Shown here: in pieces, positions 1 through 6,869 of the stretch | How positions within the stretch are numbered: position 1 is the first letter of the stretch | Layout of the letters: the number at the start of each line of letters is the position of its first letter | From: Cyclobacteriaceae bacterium | GTDB taxonomy: Bacteria > Bacteroidota > Bacteroidia > Cytophagales > Cyclobacteriaceae | NCBI GenBank assembly: GCA_025358195.1 | Contig: JANYKP010000388.1 | Coordinates: forward strand, 1 to 10,714 | Direction of reading: 5' to 3' | Length of the DNA: 10,714 nucleotides | The notes under the pieces: generated by a model | Database searches by the model: none | What the model was told of the DNA's origin: nothing | What the model saw: the letters and a program-made list of their open reading frames with translations, nothing else | Program-made: the position numbers and the translations under genes

Positions 1-586
1 CTGTCTCCGTAAAGTTATCGCCTTGAGGTGCGCATCCAGGAATGTTTACCACTGGCAGACCAAGTGTACTTCTATAATCCTTTCCGAGGAAGTCCATGAG
101 GCCCATAGACCCCGTGACATTGCCCGCAGCTGCCGGAATCCCACCCCAAGTGGCACAGGTTCCGATAGCAATAACTGCAGCCGCATGGGGTGCCAACAAC
201 CCTAACAAATCAGCAGTTGGAAATGGCTGAGTCTCCCCGTTTACCACCCGGGTACCAAAACCCGAAAAATACCCGCCGTTTTTATCGTTTAGTCTTTCGT
301 TGGCTACAGAGCCCTCAAATACAACAACAAACTGTTTATCAAATTCACCTTTTGCGGCTTTATGAAAGGGGGCCATAAATTCATCTCCAGCTTCAACGGA
401 CAAAACGGGATGATGCAAAACTATTTTTGGTACCCCTGGAATGATACCCAGCATTAATGATTCTGCGGTAGGGGATGTAGCGCCGATCGTCGAGATTGAA
501 CAGCCATCACAACTCATGCCTGCCAGCCAGAATACATGTACTTCTTGTAGACCATCAGCGTGTAAAGTGGGTTGTGAGGTTACCAT
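1..586 (-). CDS. [NiFe]-hydrogenase small subunit, N-terminal part (gene runs off the left edge)
   Basis: This is the electron-transfer subunit of a [NiFe] hydrogenase. Its iron-sulfur clusters carry electrons between the NiFe site in the large subunit and a redox partner. Translating the minus strand from the ATG at 586 gives 195 residues with no stop. Visible motifs are WLAGMSCDGCS (residues 20-30, Cys26 and Cys29), GTCATWGG (142-149, Cys144) and NIPGCAPQGDN (181-191, Cys185). These are the four proximal [4Fe-4S] ligands in the usual order. The ATG is the first possible start, since an in-frame TAA lies four codons upstream; no Shine-Dalgarno sequence is seen. Only about 19 residues precede the first motif, so there is no Tat signal, unlike classical periplasmic group 1 enzymes. 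The spacing and motifs resemble signal-less, oxygen-tolerant or high-affinity group 1 lineages (1f/1h/1l); the subgroup is an inference. The medial and distal cluster region and the large subunit lie beyond the edge. Confidence 0.93.
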   Translation of the reverse strand, partial: MVTSQPTLHADGLQEVHVFWLAGMSCDGCSISTIGATSPTAESLMLGIIPGVPKIVLHHPVLSVEAGDEFMAPFHKAAKGEFDKQFVVVFEGSVANERLNDKNGGYFSGFGTRVVNGETQPFPTADLLGLLAPHAAAVIAIGTCATWGGIPAAAGNVTGSMGLMDFLGKDYRSTLGLPVVNIPGCAPQGDNFTET

Positions 587-803
587 CGTGCGATTTTAAT
601 GAAAGCTAATTTTAATTATCTTAAGACGGTTTGTTTTTTTTAGAAAACATTTACTAATCCTTCACCGCGCAGTGATTTCAGCCTTATTTCGCCGATCGAC
701 TTTCTTCCGATGGCCTTTATTTTCCTTGAGGATTTCCAAATTATTGTCTGTCAAACCAGGAATAAAGAATTAATTTTATACAATCCATGGGTAGTTTATC
801 TTC
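587..803. promoter_or_regulatory. Divergent intergenic region between hydrogenase and TetR genes
   Basis: These 217 bases must hold the promoters of both divergent genes and, if the TetR protein acts locally, its operator. No exact TAnnTTTG box was found on either strand. AT-rich dyads are visible: TAATT-TT-AATTA at 607-618, near the hydrogenase start, and the palindrome AATTAATT at 768-775, near the TetR start. Both are short and AT-rich and could be chance, so neither is claimed as an operator. There is also a T-run at 634-641. Confidence 0.35.
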
Positions 804-1430
804 GTGAAGCATACAAAAAATTACATACTGACACGGTCGCTGAAGCTGTTTAATTTGAATGGCTTTGTAAACGTCAGGTTACAGCATATTGCAGATGCCG
901 TCTCGATAAGCGTTGGTCACCTGGCTTATCATTTTAAGAATAAGGAAGCTATCATGGAAGCATTGTACGATCAGCTAAAGGAAGAGCAGCAAGTTATCTT
1001 ATATGAATTTAGAACGGTGCATCTATTTGAAGATATTAACCAACAACTGAAACGAATCTTCCAGCTTCAAAAAAAATACCTTTTCTTTTACGTTGATACG
1101 CTGGAAGTATTGAGAGCGTATCCCGCCATCAAGGAAAAACACCGACAACATATTGCATGGCAACTGGAGCAAATTGAATGGATGTTTGAATTCAATATGT
1201 TCAGAGGTTCATTTCAGGAACCCGCACTGGAAGATCAGTATAAGAAATCAACCTGGATATTTTGGATTGCGGTTGACAATTGGATGCATGCACGGCTTAT
1301 AAGTGGTCTCGACCATTTGAATGAAAAAGATTTTTTGCAGACCGTATGGAATTTGCTGGAACCTAATTTTACAGTCGAGGGGCAGCAGGAGTTTCAGATG
1401 CTGGGTCAAAATACTATGCTGGATTCTTAG
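804..1430 (+). CDS. TetR/AcrR-family transcriptional regulator
   Basis: This is a DNA-binding repressor-type protein of 208 residues, the usual TetR length. The N-terminal helix-turn-helix region spans about residues 8-50: an ILTRSLKLF helix, then HIADAVSISVGHLAYHF (28-44) with the typical 'Y.HF.NKE' ending. The rest is the all-helical ligand-binding and dimerisation domain, rich in aromatic residues (for example YLFFYVDTLEVL) and not assignable to a known ligand. The start is a GTG: an in-frame TAG lies three codons upstream, and an ATG at 787 is out of frame and stops quickly. The gene is transcribed away from the hydrogenase small-subunit gene, an arrangement typical of a repressor of its divergent neighbour and of itself. 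That target is an inference. No strong terminator with a U-run follows the gene. Confidence 0.9.
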   Translation: MKHTKNYILTRSLKLFNLNGFVNVRLQHIADAVSISVGHLAYHFKNKEAIMEALYDQLKEEQQVILYEFRTVHLFEDINQQLKRIFQLQKKYLFFYVDTLEVLRAYPAIKEKHRQHIAWQLEQIEWMFEFNMFRGSFQEPALEDQYKKSTWIFWIAVDNWMHARLISGLDHLNEKDFLQTVWNLLEPNFTVEGQQEFQMLGQNTMLDS

Positions 1431-1463
1431 GTTGGTACACTGCATAAAAAAAGCCCAGTCGGC

Positions 1464-1508
1464 GAATCGATCAGATTGCTTTACCATCACCTTTTGATGG
1501 TACGATTC
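1464..1508. repeat. Nested inverted repeat downstream of the TetR gene
   Basis: A perfect 8-base inverted repeat, TACCATCA (1482-1489) and TGATGGTA (1495-1502), encloses a CCTTT loop. A second, outer pair, GAATCG (1464-1469) and CGATTC (1503-1508), directly abuts the inner stem on the 3' side and is separated from it by 12 bases on the 5' side. The whole could fold as a stem with a one-sided 12-base bulge. It lies 34 bases after the TetR stop. No T-run follows, so a standard intrinsic terminator is unlikely. It could be a Rho-independent-like 3' end without a tail, an mRNA-stabilising structure or a protein-binding site. Confidence 0.5.
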
Positions 1509-1605
1509 ATCTTACAGTTTTCAAACACAGGTTGGAGGTAAGGGGCCATGTCGAATTCCTTGCTTCACCGTTTACTTATCCCAAACCCCCGTTAGGATAG
1601 AAGAC

Positions 1606-1634
1606 TTTGCGATTTCTTAGCGTCCTTAATTTTG
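1606..1634 (+). promoter_or_regulatory. Candidate Bacteroidota-type promoter of the TIR-TPR gene
   Basis: A TTTG at 1606-1609 is followed, after 17 bases, by TAATTTTG at 1627-1634, an exact match to the TAnnTTTG -7 box of Bacteroidota primary sigma factors. The expected transcript start is near 1641, giving a leader of about 68 bases before the ATG at 1709. The spacing falls within the range I recall for the phylum, at its short end. The assignment rests on sequence only. Confidence 0.5.
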
Positions 1635-1681
1635 CACTCTTTGAGTGACATTCATTATGGTTGCACACCCGTTCAGGGTGT
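1635..1681 (+). promoter_or_regulatory. Two small hairpins in the leader of the TIR-TPR gene
   Basis: Two perfect inverted repeats follow the candidate -7 box: CACTC-TTT-GAGTG (1635-1647) and ACACCC-GTTCA-GGGTGT (1665-1681). The second would lie in the 5' leader and is followed by an AT-rich stretch (about 1682-1704) up to the start codon. The first overlaps the expected transcript start and is more likely a DNA dyad than an RNA stem. They might affect translation or bind a regulator; no known riboswitch was recognised. Confidence 0.35.
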
Positions 1682-1708
1682 CTGATAATAATATAATTAT
1701 ATTTGGAT

Positions 1709-3847
1709 ATGCCTTCTCTTTTCTCAGGCTTTGAGTATGACATCTTCATCAGCTACCGCCAGAACGATAACCGTTCAGGTTGGGTGACCGGGTTTGTCAG
1801 AAGTTTGCAGGAAGAGTTGGGGGCCACTATCAAAGACCCGGTTTCCATTTACTTCGACGAAAACCCTTACGATGGCCTGCTGGAGACACACAGCGTAGAT
1901 AAAAGCCTGGAAGGCAAGTTGAGGTGCTTGATCCTCATCCCGATCATTTCGCAAACCTATTGCGACCTCAAAAGTTTTGCCTGGCAAAATGAGTTTCTGG
2001 TATTCAATAAACTGACAAAGCAAGATCAGTTTGGAAGAGATGTGAAACTTGGCAATGGTAATGTGGCTAGCCGGATTCTTCCTGTAAGAATTCACGATCT
2101 CGACACGGAAGACAACACTCTTTTAGAAAATGAATTGAGCGGACCCCTTCGGTCTATAGAATTTATTTACAAATCTTCAGGAGTGAACCGGCCGTTGAAT
2201 GTTTCGGATAATCCGGAAAAGAACCTCAACAAAACGCTGTACCGAGACCAGATCAATAAAGTGGCGAATGCCATCAAAGAAATTGTCCTGTCATTAAAAA
2301 CTCATGAAAGAATGCCATCTGTAAAACCACCGGTGACTTCGGGGTATGAAGCAACATCTGGTGTCAGGAAAAACATCTTGAAGGCTTCTACTGCGGCACT
2401 GCTCATCGCATTGGCTGCCTATTTCTCATACTATTTCATTTTCAGCAAAAATCATTCAGTTCAAAAGTTGGATAAATCGATCGCCATCCTCCCATTCGAA
2501 AATTTGAGCGGTGATCCCTCACAAGACTACTTCAGCGATGGCATTGCCGAAGAGATACTGAATGCGCTGGTCCAAATCAAGGACCTGAAGGTCCCCGGCC
2601 GTACCTCTTCGTTCCAATTCAAAGGCAAGGCGGTCGATTTGCAAGAAGTAGGACGGAAACTAAAAGTGAGTACGGTGCTGGAAGGCAGTGTGCGAAGGCA
2701 AGGCAATCATATTCGCATCACCGCACAGTTGATTAGTGTGGAGGATGGCTATCACCTGTGGTCGCAACAATTTGATCGTACGGTTGATGATGTGATTGCT
2801 ATCCAGGAAGAAATTGCCCGTACCATTGTCCAAAAACTTAGAGTGACTCTTTTGGAAAATGAAAACCTGGATTTAGGAGAAGGACTTACCACCAATAAAC
2901 AGGCCTATGATGCATATCTAAAAGGTCGTTTTTACTGGAACAGACGTCAAATGAAAGAGAGCGAGCAATTCTATAAGCAAGCGATTGGGCTCGATTCAAC
3001 TTTTGCTTCTGCGTACGCTAGCCTGGCAGAGGCGTATGTGGTGTTTCCATTTTTTTCCAACGTTGGTTTCCCCAGGCAATATATGCCGATGGCCAAGGAA
3101 GTGGCAGAAAAAGCAATCCACTTGAATAGTTCACTCGCTGAGCCTTATGCTGTGCTGGGTTACAAGAATTTCTTATATGATAGGAATCCGGAACAAGCGA
3201 AAAAATATTTTGAAAAGGCAATTCAGTTAAACCCAAAATCCGTGACTGCTCATTATTGGTATGGTCAGTTTTTGAGTTGTTACGCCCCGGATTCCTTAAT
3301 TGCATTGGATGAGCTACACAAAGCTTTGGAATTGGACCCCCTCGGTGCGGGGACCTACAATGTCTTAGGCATTATCTTAAGGAACTATAAAAGATACGAT
3401 GAGGCCATAGAATCATATAAGGCTGCAATTGAAATCAACCCGCAGAATCTAAATGCGTATGTAGGCATGGGCTTGTGCTACCTGGGACTTGGCCAGGAAG
3501 ATGAGGCGCTAAAAGCATTTCGTGAAGCTGCCGGGCAATCAAGAATTAGTGGGGCCTTGGCACGTCTTGTCTACTTTTATGTCAAAGAGGGAAAGGCTGA
3601 TCAGGCGAAAGCCATATTTACGGAACTGATGGACAAATCAAAAAAGGAATATGTTCCTAAATCCAACCTGGCAATAGCGGCATTTTATTTAAGTCAAAAA
3701 GACTTGGCGCATGAGCTCTTGAAAGAGGCGTATGAAGAACGTGATCCCTTTTTAGTGACTGGTACCAACCGGCATCCTATCGAATTTTTTTCTGAACCCC
3801 GCAACGTTGAGTTAAGGAAACAACTTCGTTTTCCAAAAGGGAGATAA
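1709..3847 (+). CDS. TIR domain - membrane helix - TolB-like domain - TPR protein
   Basis: This is a 712-residue, probably membrane-anchored signalling or scaffold protein. The TIR domain (about 8-115) shows YDIFISYR (10-17), IYFDEN, an LIPIISQTYC strand-loop, and W92/E95 in SFAWQNEF, where E95 sits where NAD-cleaving TIR domains keep their catalytic glutamate. A hydrophobic helix follows at about 223-246. Next, from about 254, comes a TolB-like N-terminal domain (SIAILPFENLSGD, DGIAEEI, VLEGSVRR, YHLWSQQFDR), as found in COG5616 and in proteins where it follows a CadC-type HTH or a cyclase domain. TPR repeats fill about 398-700. Topology is inferred: TIR in the cytoplasm, TolB-like and TPR parts outside. 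I chose the ATG at 1709; a TTG two codons earlier would add only two residues. NADase activity is not shown by sequence, and the TIR could be purely an interaction module. No neighbouring defence effector is seen. Confidence 0.9.
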   Translation: MPSLFSGFEYDIFISYRQNDNRSGWVTGFVRSLQEELGATIKDPVSIYFDENPYDGLLETHSVDKSLEGKLRCLILIPIISQTYCDLKSFAWQNEFLVFNKLTKQDQFGRDVKLGNGNVASRILPVRIHDLDTEDNTLLENELSGPLRSIEFIYKSSGVNRPLNVSDNPEKNLNKTLYRDQINKVANAIKEIVLSLKTHERMPSVKPPVTSGYEATSGVRKNILKASTAALLIALAAYFSYYFIFSKNHSVQKLDKSIAILPFENLSGDPSQDYFSDGIAEEILNALVQIKDLKVPGRTSSFQFKGKAVDLQEVGRKLKVSTVLEGSVRRQGNHIRITAQLISVEDGYHLWSQQFDRTVDDVIAIQEEIARTIVQKLRVTLLENENLDLGEGLTTNKQAYDAYLKGRFYWNRRQMKESEQFYKQAIGLDSTFASAYASLAEAYVVFPFFSNVGFPRQYMPMAKEVAEKAIHLNSSLAEPYAVLGYKNFLYDRNPEQAKKYFEKAIQLNPKSVTAHYWYGQFLSCYAPDSLIALDELHKALELDPLGAGTYNVLGIILRNYKRYDEAIESYKAAIEINPQNLNAYVGMGLCYLGLGQEDEALKAFREAAGQSRISGALARLVYFYVKEGKADQAKAIFTELMDKSKKEYVPKSNLAIAAFYLSQKDLAHELLKEAYEERDPFLVTGTNRHPIEFFSEPRNVELRKQLRFPKGR

Positions 3848-3890
3848 AGCATCAGCCACACCAACTAAAAATGGAATTGCATTAAGAGTG

Positions 3891-4898
3891 TTAATTCAAC
3901 CTCTCCAATCCTTCCTTCGCCTCCCTCATTCCTGGCTGAAGCTGCAGGGAAGTTGAATAGTATTTCTTAGCCCGGACCGCATCACCTTTTTTCTCATAAA
4001 TGATGGCGAGACATAGAGTTGCATCACAGTGAGCCGGTTCGTTCGGCCGGGGCGCATACATCAGGTAATTGTTAAGACATTCAATACCTTTCTCAAATTG
4101 AAGACCTGAACGCGCGCTCGTGTGTCCAAGATGGAAAGCCGCCACCATATTGTCAGGATAATTTTTGATAACACCTTCGTACAGATTAAAGGCCTTGTCA
4201 TATTTCTTTTGATCATCGTAAAACCTGGCAAGTGCAAAAATGTAAATGTTGTCTCCAGGTGCTTGCTGGATCGCAGCCATCAATTCTTTTTCCGCTAAAT
4301 CAGTTTTATTTTGGGCAGTATGAACAAAGGCAAATGCTCGCAAGCCTTGCGCTTTATCCTGGCGGGAAATCACGTTGGCGCTAGCGAGGGCTTTATCCCA
4401 ACTCCCACCCAGGAAGCCAGGCGCTTTTACATAAAAATTAATGAGCCCCCATTGTGTTTGGAGATTGTCGGGGTCTATAGCGGCTGCCTTTTCAAATTCA
4501 TTCTTAATCTTCGGTGCCAGGTAGGCTTGCTTGAGCGCATTCGAATTCATCGCCACGACCCCATACATCACACCCAACCAGTTGTGATACTCTACAAGCC
4601 GAGGATTTGAGCGTCTTGATGCCCCGGTAGAACAGGCGGCAATGGCTTCTTCAAACTTTTCTATCGATACATCATAATTTTTTTCTTCCACTGAAATCCG
4701 TCCAAGGTAATACTGTGCTTCCGCGTAGTCTGGATTACTTTTTGTCATCCCCAGCAGAATTCTCTTAGCGACTTCAAAATTTCGTTCTTCGAAAAGGGTC
4801 TTGAAAGTTGCGGTAGAGGATTGTCCGTCAACAGAGCATGGCAAAAATGTACCTCCCACAATTATGAAGATCAGACAGTACGTTTTCAGAGGCCGCAT
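3891..4898 (-). CDS. Secreted tetratricopeptide-repeat protein
   Basis: This 335-residue protein starts with a Sec-type signal: basic MRPLKTY, a hydrophobic core to about residue 20, then a polar region ending near GQ (24-25). The cysteine in FLPCS does not sit in a proper lipobox, so a soluble periplasmic protein is more likely than a lipoprotein. TPR-like helix pairs follow. The clearest are AEAQYYLGRISVEEKNYDVS followed by KFEEAI, then ARFYDDQKKYDKAFNLYEG and, near the C-terminus, AIIYEKKGDAVRAKKYYSTS. No enzymatic domain is seen, so it is probably a protein-protein adaptor. The ATG at 4898 is preferred over a TTG one codon upstream. The gene converges on the TIR-TPR gene, leaving 43 bases between stops, and no clear terminator hairpin lies there. 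The precise role is unknown. Confidence 0.88.
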   Translation of the reverse strand: MRPLKTYCLIFIIVGGTFLPCSVDGQSSTATFKTLFEERNFEVAKRILLGMTKSNPDYAEAQYYLGRISVEEKNYDVSIEKFEEAIAACSTGASRRSNPRLVEYHNWLGVMYGVVAMNSNALKQAYLAPKIKNEFEKAAAIDPDNLQTQWGLINFYVKAPGFLGGSWDKALASANVISRQDKAQGLRAFAFVHTAQNKTDLAEKELMAAIQQAPGDNIYIFALARFYDDQKKYDKAFNLYEGVIKNYPDNMVAAFHLGHTSARSGLQFEKGIECLNNYLMYAPRPNEPAHCDATLCLAIIYEKKGDAVRAKKYYSTSLQLQPGMREAKEGLERLN

Positions 4899-5181
4899 CA
4901 AAGAATGTACGAATGATTGATGCCCTTCGGATTTCTATTTTTTGGGACTTTTTTTCGAATACTGATTATTTCCCGCAGATCACGCGAATTTTCGCTGATA
5001 AAATACGAATCTGCGTTAATCCCCGAAATCCGCGGGAGAATATTCCTGCTAAGGATAGCAAAGGTCAAGTTAGCTGCGCTGGTTTATCTAAAATGATCTT
5101 GGAATCCTTGCAATCAGTGGCAAAAAGACTCGAGATTCATAAGCTAAATTTTTTTTGCAGATCGCAATCCATTAAACATTC
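4899..5181. other. Intergenic region, 283 bases, non-coding apart from the dyad repeat
   Basis: This gap separates the secreted TPR gene from the oxidoreductase gene; both are on the minus strand. Besides the dyad at 4972-5036 it contains T-runs at 4938-4943 and 4950-4956 and an A/T-rich stretch at 5147-5156. A 90-codon reading frame from 4913 to 5185 on the plus strand is translated repeat DNA and not a credible gene. No exact TAnnTTTG box was recognised on the minus strand for the TPR gene. Confidence 0.5.
4972..5036. repeat. Imperfect dyad of the 'CGCAGAT/ATCTGCG' intergenic repeat type
   Basis: Two 28-base arms, 4972-4999 and 5009-5036, are imperfect reverse complements (20 of 28 positions by hand alignment) around a 9-base loop. 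The ends are CCCGCAGAT and ATCCGCGGG; the inner ends are CGCTGAT and ATCTGCG. Sequences built from CGCAGAT, CGCGGAT and ACGAATCTGCG recur in intergenic regions of many Bacteroidota and other environmental bacteria, and this one has that look, including the characteristic spurious peptide 'NPRNPRE' in one frame. It lies between two minus-strand genes and is not coding. Its family, copy number and function cannot be judged from one copy. Confidence 0.6.
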
Positions 5182-6591
5182 CTAAGGGGCAATTAACTTC
5201 GCATTCTCCGGATCCCAGTTTACGATTTTCTTTTCGAAATAACTTTTGTTGCTGGCGAGCGCTGGTCCCCCCGCCCGCATTCCAAAAAGGGCATCTTCTT
5301 TGATTGGTGCCTTATCGCGGATGCCATTATAAAAACTGAGATGATGGTCAATGTTTGCGTTATAGTTCTTGGATACTTTGTACTCAACGTCCGGCTCAAT
5401 CATCTCCGGCTTGGGACTGGGATAGTGAGCCTTGTACCATTGCTCGTATTCTTTTTGTTGCGCGTTCGTGAATGTATCAAAAGAATCCCAGCCTCCGTAA
5501 CCGGGATCTTTTCTGATTTTATGTCTCACGACTTTTACCGATTCCCAACCCATTTGAATCATGCCATCCGTTCCAATGATTCGCAAGTTTTCACCCGCTT
5601 CACTGCCGTCCACGAAATTGACGCGCATCTGTAAAGTAAAGGCGGGATGTTTGGCGCCAGCTGGATAATCATATACCCCTGTAAGGATGTCGGGTACGTC
5701 GCGACCGTCCTTCCAAAAGCGGAGACCGCCCGAGGCAAAAATCCGGTTGGGTCCATTGGAACTCATCACCGTATGAAGTCCCGAGAAAAGATGTACGAAA
5801 AGATCACCTGCTATGCCCGTGCCATAATCCTGATAATTTCTCCACCGGAAAAACCGGACTGGATCGTATGGAAGTTTGGGGGCGGTGCCGAGAAATTTTT
5901 CCCAATCCACCGTTCCAGCATTTGCATCCGTGGGTATTGAGTATTGCCAGGCGCCATTGGCACTGTGCCGGTCCATATACGTCTCTACCAGGATGAGGTC
6001 TCCAATGATCCCGGATTCAAAAATCTGACGTGCTTTTTGGGTTGCAATGGAGCTTACCCGTTGGCTGCCAACCTGGAAAACCTTCCCGGTTTTCTTTTGA
6101 GTGGCAATCACCTCGGCGCCTTGTTCGAGTTTGTGGACCATCGGCTTTTCGCAATACACATGTTTGCCTTTGTTCAACGCGTCAATTGAAATGCGGTCGT
6201 GCCAGTGGTCGGAAGTAGCGATGATCACTGCATCGATATCTTTCCTATCGAGTATCTCCTGATAGTTTTTTGTTGTGTAGAGTTCTTTTCCATAAACCTC
6301 TTTTGCGTGGTCCAGTCTCCCGGTGTAAAGGTCGCATACGCCCACAATTTTGGCTCCGGGTATCTGTACGGTAGTTTGTGCGTTATTGAAACCCATGATC
6401 CCCATACCGATCACCGCAACGTTCACCTGGTCGTTGGCGGAATATTTTTTCGATTCGTGTTTTTGGCCCGCAAGAAACTTCACGCGGGAAGAAGGTTCGG
6501 CGCTCAATACGGCTGGGGCACCGCTGGTGATTAAGGCAGTACCCAGGGCTTTCTTAATGAAACTTCTTCGTGAGGATTTTGAATTGGTCAT
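5182..6591 (-). CDS. Gfo/Idh/MocA-family oxidoreductase, Tat-exported
   Basis: This 469-residue NAD(P)-dependent oxidoreductase acts on an unidentified, probably sugar-like, substrate. The N-terminus has a twin-arginine signal, SRRSFIKK (7-14), followed by a hydrophobic stretch with an APAVLSA cleavage region. The Rossmann fold starts with VAVIGMGIMG (58-67), continues with ATSDHWH (125-131), and has the family hallmark CEKPMVH (147-153). The C-terminal substrate domain carries D263 and H267 in AGDLFVHLF, at the place of the usual catalytic D..H pair. Secreted members with a Tat signal are frequent in Bacteroidota, where the cofactor is folded into the protein before export, as in glucose-fructose oxidoreductase. 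Family members of this size often process sugars or cyclitols, but nothing nearby (no sugar isomerase, glycosidase or SusCD pair) fixes the substrate. The ATG at 6591 gives the complete Tat signal. No Shine-Dalgarno sequence is seen. Confidence 0.92.
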   Translation of the reverse strand: MTNSKSSRRSFIKKALGTALITSGAPAVLSAEPSSRVKFLAGQKHESKKYSANDQVNVAVIGMGIMGFNNAQTTVQIPGAKIVGVCDLYTGRLDHAKEVYGKELYTTKNYQEILDRKDIDAVIIATSDHWHDRISIDALNKGKHVYCEKPMVHKLEQGAEVIATQKKTGKVFQVGSQRVSSIATQKARQIFESGIIGDLILVETYMDRHSANGAWQYSIPTDANAGTVDWEKFLGTAPKLPYDPVRFFRWRNYQDYGTGIAGDLFVHLFSGLHTVMSSNGPNRIFASGGLRFWKDGRDVPDILTGVYDYPAGAKHPAFTLQMRVNFVDGSEAGENLRIIGTDGMIQMGWESVKVVRHKIRKDPGYGGWDSFDTFTNAQQKEYEQWYKAHYPSPKPEMIEPDVEYKVSKNYNANIDHHLSFYNGIRDKAPIKEDALFGMRAGGPALASNKSYFEKKIVNWDPENAKLIAP

Positions 6592-6869
6592 GGCATTGAT
6601 CGGTTAGATTTGAAATTTAATAAAAATTTATTCCTTTAATGCATTCTTTTATTACCGGCGGCCTAAGGATGGAAGGTATCGACAGTTTTGTTGTCTGTGT
6701 GCCCTTATTTAGCAGCCTTTGTGCGATGGCGATCTGGACACATTTTTATCATACACCTTGATGAATTCCAATCCTAATGAACTGCATCCCTGGCGTTTAT
6801 ACCCACAATATTTTTTACTCGGGAAGGTTCTTAATTTTGCTTCTTAATAAATTTGATTAAAACATTACC
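6592..6869. promoter_or_regulatory. Divergent intergenic region between oxidoreductase and M3 peptidase genes
   Basis: These 278 bases carry the promoters of two divergent genes. On the plus strand TAAATTTG at 6848-6855 matches the TAnnTTTG box, but no TTTG lies at the right distance upstream, and the implied leader to the ATG at 6870 would be only about 8 bases; it is a weak candidate. On the minus strand an AT-rich block (about 6612-6650) contains near matches only. No gene, riboswitch or long dyad is seen here. Confidence 0.35.

Noticed and set aside
23..378. Two short plus-strand frames (23-205 and 190-378)
   Set aside because: They lie antisense within the hydrogenase small-subunit gene, which has unmistakable motifs on the minus strand.
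1451..1466. GCC...GGC mini-stem next to an A-run (1445-1452), a possible minus-strand terminator
   Set aside because: The stem is only 3 base pairs, and there is no minus-strand gene ending there.
1698..1705. TATATTTG, an exact match to the TAnnTTTG promoter box
   Set aside because: It ends only 3 bases before the ATG at 1709, so transcription would start at or inside the coding region. The box at 1627-1634 is better placed.
1709..4898. A multi-gene anti-phage TIR system (such as Thoeris)
   Set aside because: There is no ThsA-like SIR2/SLOG effector, no nuclease and no second TIR gene nearby. The TIR here is part of a membrane TolB/TPR protein.
5150..5171. GCAGATCGCAATCC, resembling a fragment of the dyad repeat
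   Set aside because: The match to the 4976 region is too short and imperfect to claim a second copy.
4913..5185. 90-codon open frame on the plus strand
   Set aside because: It is translated from the dyad repeat and flanking AT-rich DNA, has no domain, and gives the low-complexity peptide typical of such repeats.
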